Of a stretch of 25,242 nucleotides of DNA, positions 23,597-25,242 are shown piece by piece. The translations under genes were made by a program, and so were the position numbers. The notes under the pieces were generated by a model. That model did no database searches. It saw only the letters and a program-made list of their open reading frames with translations, and was not told the DNA's origin. Numbering within the stretch: position 1 is the first letter of the stretch; every line of letters begins with the position of its first letter. The DNA is taken from the IMG/VR virus record IMGVR_UViG_3300042868_001497, positions 1 through 25,242 of that record; one strand, written 5' to 3'. The stretch is from a virus.

Positions 23597-23825
23597 AGGA
23601 CAGCGAGGTAATAAGCGCTGTAATCGCCTTTACCGACGCAGGCTTTGGCGAGTAGGCCCCAGAGAACCAGTTGTACACGGTCTGCCTGCTTACCCTGAGT
23701 CTAGACGCAACGACGGCTACGGGTACATCGTTATGGATGCAGACCCTGCCGAGTTTCACTCCCAGCAGTTCATCATCCGCGTGGGCGTTCAGCTCCGCCC
23801 ACCTAACGCTGTACCCGTAGCTCAT
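23586..23825 (-). CDS. Small helix-turn-helix DNA-binding regulator
   Basis: 79 residues. The frame is open further upstream (to 23951) but only inside the Cys4 gene; ATG at 23825 lies one base after that gene's stop and has GGAAG upstream, so it is the better start. Residues 34-56 (VPVAVVASRLRVSRQTVYNW, then FSG) are a textbook HTH with VSRQTVYNWF as recognition helix, followed by a basic PKPASVKAI helix. The size matches single-domain phage regulators. It lies in the leftward operon whose promoter region (25144-25181) carries two palindromes, so autogenous control is an attractive but untested idea. Regulation of replication timing or of the structural block is also possible. Confidence 0.75.
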   Translation of the reverse strand: MSYGYSVRWAELNAHADDELLGVKLGRVCIHNDVPVAVVASRLRVSRQTVYNWFSGAYSPKPASVKAITALITSLSCPR

Positions 23826-23826
23826 G

Positions 23827-24708
23827 TTACTTCCAGTCGTTGATAGCCGAGGCGAGCGTTTCCCGAGCCGAAGTCGCGGGAGGCGCAGGCTTGTTGCTGG
23901 CCCTGCGGGTCGGTTCAGAGGTTGCACCCGCCCCCGCGACACCACCAACACCTACCGCTGCCCCTACCGGGGTTGCCGTAACCCGGTCTGTCGCCGCCAC
24001 CGTCAGCACGCACAACTGGCGCGTTGCCGGGTCGGCCTTCGCCGCGTCAACCACGTCCATCTCCTCGTCGCTGAGCCCCCGGATGGCGGTGAACTCCAGT
24101 TCCATCGAGTCAGCGTTGAGGTTGTAGCTGATGTTGGTGACTACCGTGTCGATGTATTCCTTGTTAGCCGCAAGGAACCGATGGTAGCTCTCGAAAGGGT
24201 GCGTGTTGCCGGTGCCCTTGCCGAACAGCGACTTGGCCGGGATGTTCATCTGGTACACGTCGCCAGAGAAATCTCCCTCCAGCGTAACCGCGATGCGGCG
24301 CTGGAAGCGGCAGGCACGGCCCTTGCCCTTGGCCCCGGAACCATCGACGTTCATGGGACACGAAGTGCAGTTGTCCGCCTGCTTGTTCGAAGCCGAAGCT
24401 TCGGGACGGTCACCGAGATTGGACCAGCAGTCGGGCAGCGTCGGCTTGGCGTTGGGGTCATACTCGCGCTCGTAGTACACGCGAGAGACCTTCGGCAGGG
24501 CGTCCACGACAATCACGTTGATTTCGCCGCGCACGGCGTCACCGATCTGCTCGCCATTGATCAGGCGGCGAAACGTGCCGTTGGTGTTGGTCTGGATGCG
24601 ACGGGTGGTGCCGTCCGCAGCGAGCGACTTGGCCAGTTCGCTGGGTCCCCGGCGATGGGCGGTGCTGACTGCGTTAGCGTCCTTGAAGATACTTACTTCG
24701 TTAGCCAT
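23827..24708 (-). CDS. Conserved phage Cys4 protein, candidate ssDNA-binding protein
   Basis: 293 residues, ATG at 24708 with AGGGGATA upstream, 12 bases after the previous gene. The N-terminal 60 residues include an Arg/Thr-rich strand region. Four cysteines (94, 114, 117, 133) in a C-x19-C-x2-C-x15-C arrangement could bind zinc. They lie before a strand-rich stretch (RRIAVTLEGDFSGDVYQMNI, then PAKSLFGKG) that has the look of an OB-like core interrupted by a zinc loop. Residues 235-285 are Ala/Gly/Thr/Pro-rich and flexible, ending INDWK. This is reminiscent of phage single-stranded-DNA-binding proteins encoded next to primases, but the usual acidic tail is absent. The neighbours (primase-helicase two genes on) support a replication or recombination role. 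Family not recognised with certainty. Confidence 0.6.
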   Translation of the reverse strand: MANEVSIFKDANAVSTAHRRGPSELAKSLAADGTTRRIQTNTNGTFRRLINGEQIGDAVRGEINVIVVDALPKVSRVYYEREYDPNAKPTLPDCWSNLGDRPEASASNKQADNCTSCPMNVDGSGAKGKGRACRFQRRIAVTLEGDFSGDVYQMNIPAKSLFGKGTGNTHPFESYHRFLAANKEYIDTVVTNISYNLNADSMELEFTAIRGLSDEEMDVVDAAKADPATRQLCVLTVAATDRVTATPVGAAVGVGGVAGAGATSEPTRRASNKPAPPATSARETLASAINDWK

Positions 24709-24720
24709 TGGGTATATCCC

Positions 24721-25128
24721 CTATTTGGTGGTGGGTTTGCGTACACGGATTGTGTAGCTGCTATTGGCTTGGAGGCCTATCGGCATTTCATCCGGGTGGT
24801 CCGCCAAGAACTGCTTCATGTTGGTGTTGTGGATGCGCTGTTCGAGCAGGAAAGGAGCGTCATGCTCCCTGATAAATTCGTACATCGAACCCCAGTCACT
24901 GGTCCAGTAGCGTGACGTAACGCTACGGGTTACGGTGCCTGCAGCGGTCTTGAGACCATCGACGTTCTGCTCGTTACAGATGGCGAGCAGAGAGGCGCTA
25001 AGGGCATCAAGCTTGGTCTTGAGCAGAAGCCTTTCGGCCTCATACTCCTCTTCCTGTGCCGCCATGGCGTTGCGCGTTTCGATGTACGCAGCGACAAGCT
25101 GGTCGGCTGGAATTCGTTCTTCTGACAT
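24721..25128 (-). CDS. Coiled-coil early phage protein of unknown function
   Basis: 135 residues; ATG at 25128 with a strong AAGGAG six bases upstream, first gene after the promoter at 25153-25181. Residues 8-50 are a charged coiled coil (AAQEEEYEAERLLLKTKLDA). Residues 62-70 (AGTVTRSVT) and 74-86 (WTSDWGSMYEFIR) lead into HDAPFLLEQRIHNTNMKQFL and a C-terminal strand pair. The helix pair followed by a small alpha/beta tip is loosely reminiscent of Gam-type nuclease-inhibitor proteins, but I see no decisive motif. Placement first in an early operon next to replication genes would fit protection of DNA ends or a replication accessory. Confidence 0.65.
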   Translation of the reverse strand: MSEERIPADQLVAAYIETRNAMAAQEEEYEAERLLLKTKLDALSASLLAICNEQNVDGLKTAAGTVTRSVTSRYWTSDWGSMYEFIREHDAPFLLEQRIHNTNMKQFLADHPDEMPIGLQANSSYTIRVRKPTTK

Positions 25129-25134
25129 GTGTTG

Positions 25135-25140
25135 CTCCTT
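25135..25140 (-). promoter_or_regulatory. Strong Shine-Dalgarno for the first leftward gene
   Basis: AAGGAG on the minus strand, six bases before the ATG at 25128. It decides the start of the coiled-coil gene and is the best ribosome site in the window, in keeping with high early expression. Confidence 0.8.
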
Positions 25141-25143
25141 CGT

Positions 25144-25181
25144 AACAGGCCAAACATACGAGGCCTGTTTGACACTGTCAA
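25144..25181. promoter_or_regulatory. Two nested palindromes on the promoter, candidate operators
   Basis: TTGACAGTGTCAA (25169-25181, read on the minus strand) is a perfect 13-base palindrome that contains the -35. AACAGGCC and GGCCTGTT (25144-25151 and 25162-25169) form perfect 8-base arms around a 10-base spacer that contains the -10. Protein bound to either site would block polymerase. Confidence 0.65.
25153..25181 (-). promoter_or_regulatory. Consensus sigma70-type promoter for the leftward operon
   Basis: On the minus strand TTGACA (25176-25181, perfect -35) is separated by exactly 17 bases from TATGTT (25153-25158, good -10). Transcription should start near 25146 and give a leader of about 18 bases before the ATG at 25128. 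The -35 overlaps the stop codon of the partial upstream gene. Confidence 0.8.
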
Positions 25182-25242
25182 GGGGAAGTAGCCATCTCCT
25201 GACGGTACAGGTCGATTATTTTTTGGTGGTTTTCGATGTTGC
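25178..25242 (-). CDS. C-terminal end of an unidentified leftward gene
   Basis: Reading leftwards from the right edge, one frame gives 20 residues (NIENHQKIIDLYRQEMATSP) before TGA at 25178-25180. The helical, polar composition looks like a real protein end, and the stop sits exactly at the promoter boundary. Another frame is also open here, so the assignment is tentative. Too short to name. Confidence 0.4.
   Translation of the reverse strand, partial: NIENHQKIIDLYRQEMATSP

Noticed and set aside
23826-23951. A longer N-terminus for the HTH protein
   Set aside because: The extension lies within the Cys4 gene, has low-complexity Arg/Pro composition, and the start at 23825 has a better ribosome site.
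24930-25181. A second minus-strand frame (83 codons) across the promoter and first early gene
   Set aside because: It overlaps the well-supported coiled-coil gene in another frame, lacks a ribosome site and is Ser/Arg-rich without pattern.

Overview
This window looks like part of a tailed double-stranded DNA phage, or a phage-derived contig, with short-tailed (podovirus-like) virion logic. It is GC-rich by eye, coding-dense and has no rRNA or tRNA. Nothing in it identifies the host; a Gram-negative bacterium is plausible from the ejection-protein style and the consensus sigma70-type promoter. The window contains no terminase, portal, capsid, lysis or integrase gene, so it is a slice running from the tail/ejection module into a replication module.

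The left four-fifths (1-20449) is one rightward block of ten genes with tiny or overlapping junctions. First come host-contact proteins: a repeat-rich adhesin/fiber open at the left edge (1-2251), a modular tail fiber (2261-4231) and a glycine-rich adhesin (4231-4848). Then comes a large nozzle/stabilisation-like protein (4859-6772) and a small protein (6787-7170). Five likely ejected proteins follow: 7187-9214, a GNAT-fold-like protein (9211-9657), a Gln-rich repeat protein (9659-11368), a Pro/Ala-rich protein (11378-13246) and a 2397-residue giant (13256-20449). The order nozzle, GNAT-like, then three increasingly large proteins parallels T7 gp12-gp13-gp14-gp15-gp16, although the sequences are not recognisably T7.

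The right fifth is a leftward block converging on the giant gene, with a strong hairpin between them (20453-20482). In transcription order it holds the tail end of an unknown gene (25178-25242), a promoter with two nested palindromes (25144-25181), a coiled-coil protein, a Cys4 protein that may bind ssDNA, a small HTH regulator, a hairpin, a 953-residue primase-helicase and a small protein overlapping its end. This looks like an early/replication operon whose promoter may be controlled by a palindrome-binding repressor, possibly the HTH protein it encodes.

The most unusual signal is inside the giant protein. A complete twin-arginine (Tat) signal-peptide-like segment, beginning at an in-frame ATG (16376), sits about 100 residues before an HExxH metallopeptidase motif (16760-16774). 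This suggests capture of an exported protease, or a hidden internal product, in the gene slot where T7 carries a peptidoglycan hydrolase. Other notable points are seven exact-length 22-residue repeats ending the first gene with a lone copy ending the 127-residue protein, and near-identical fiber cassettes. Functional names rest on motif recognition by eye; no database search was run.
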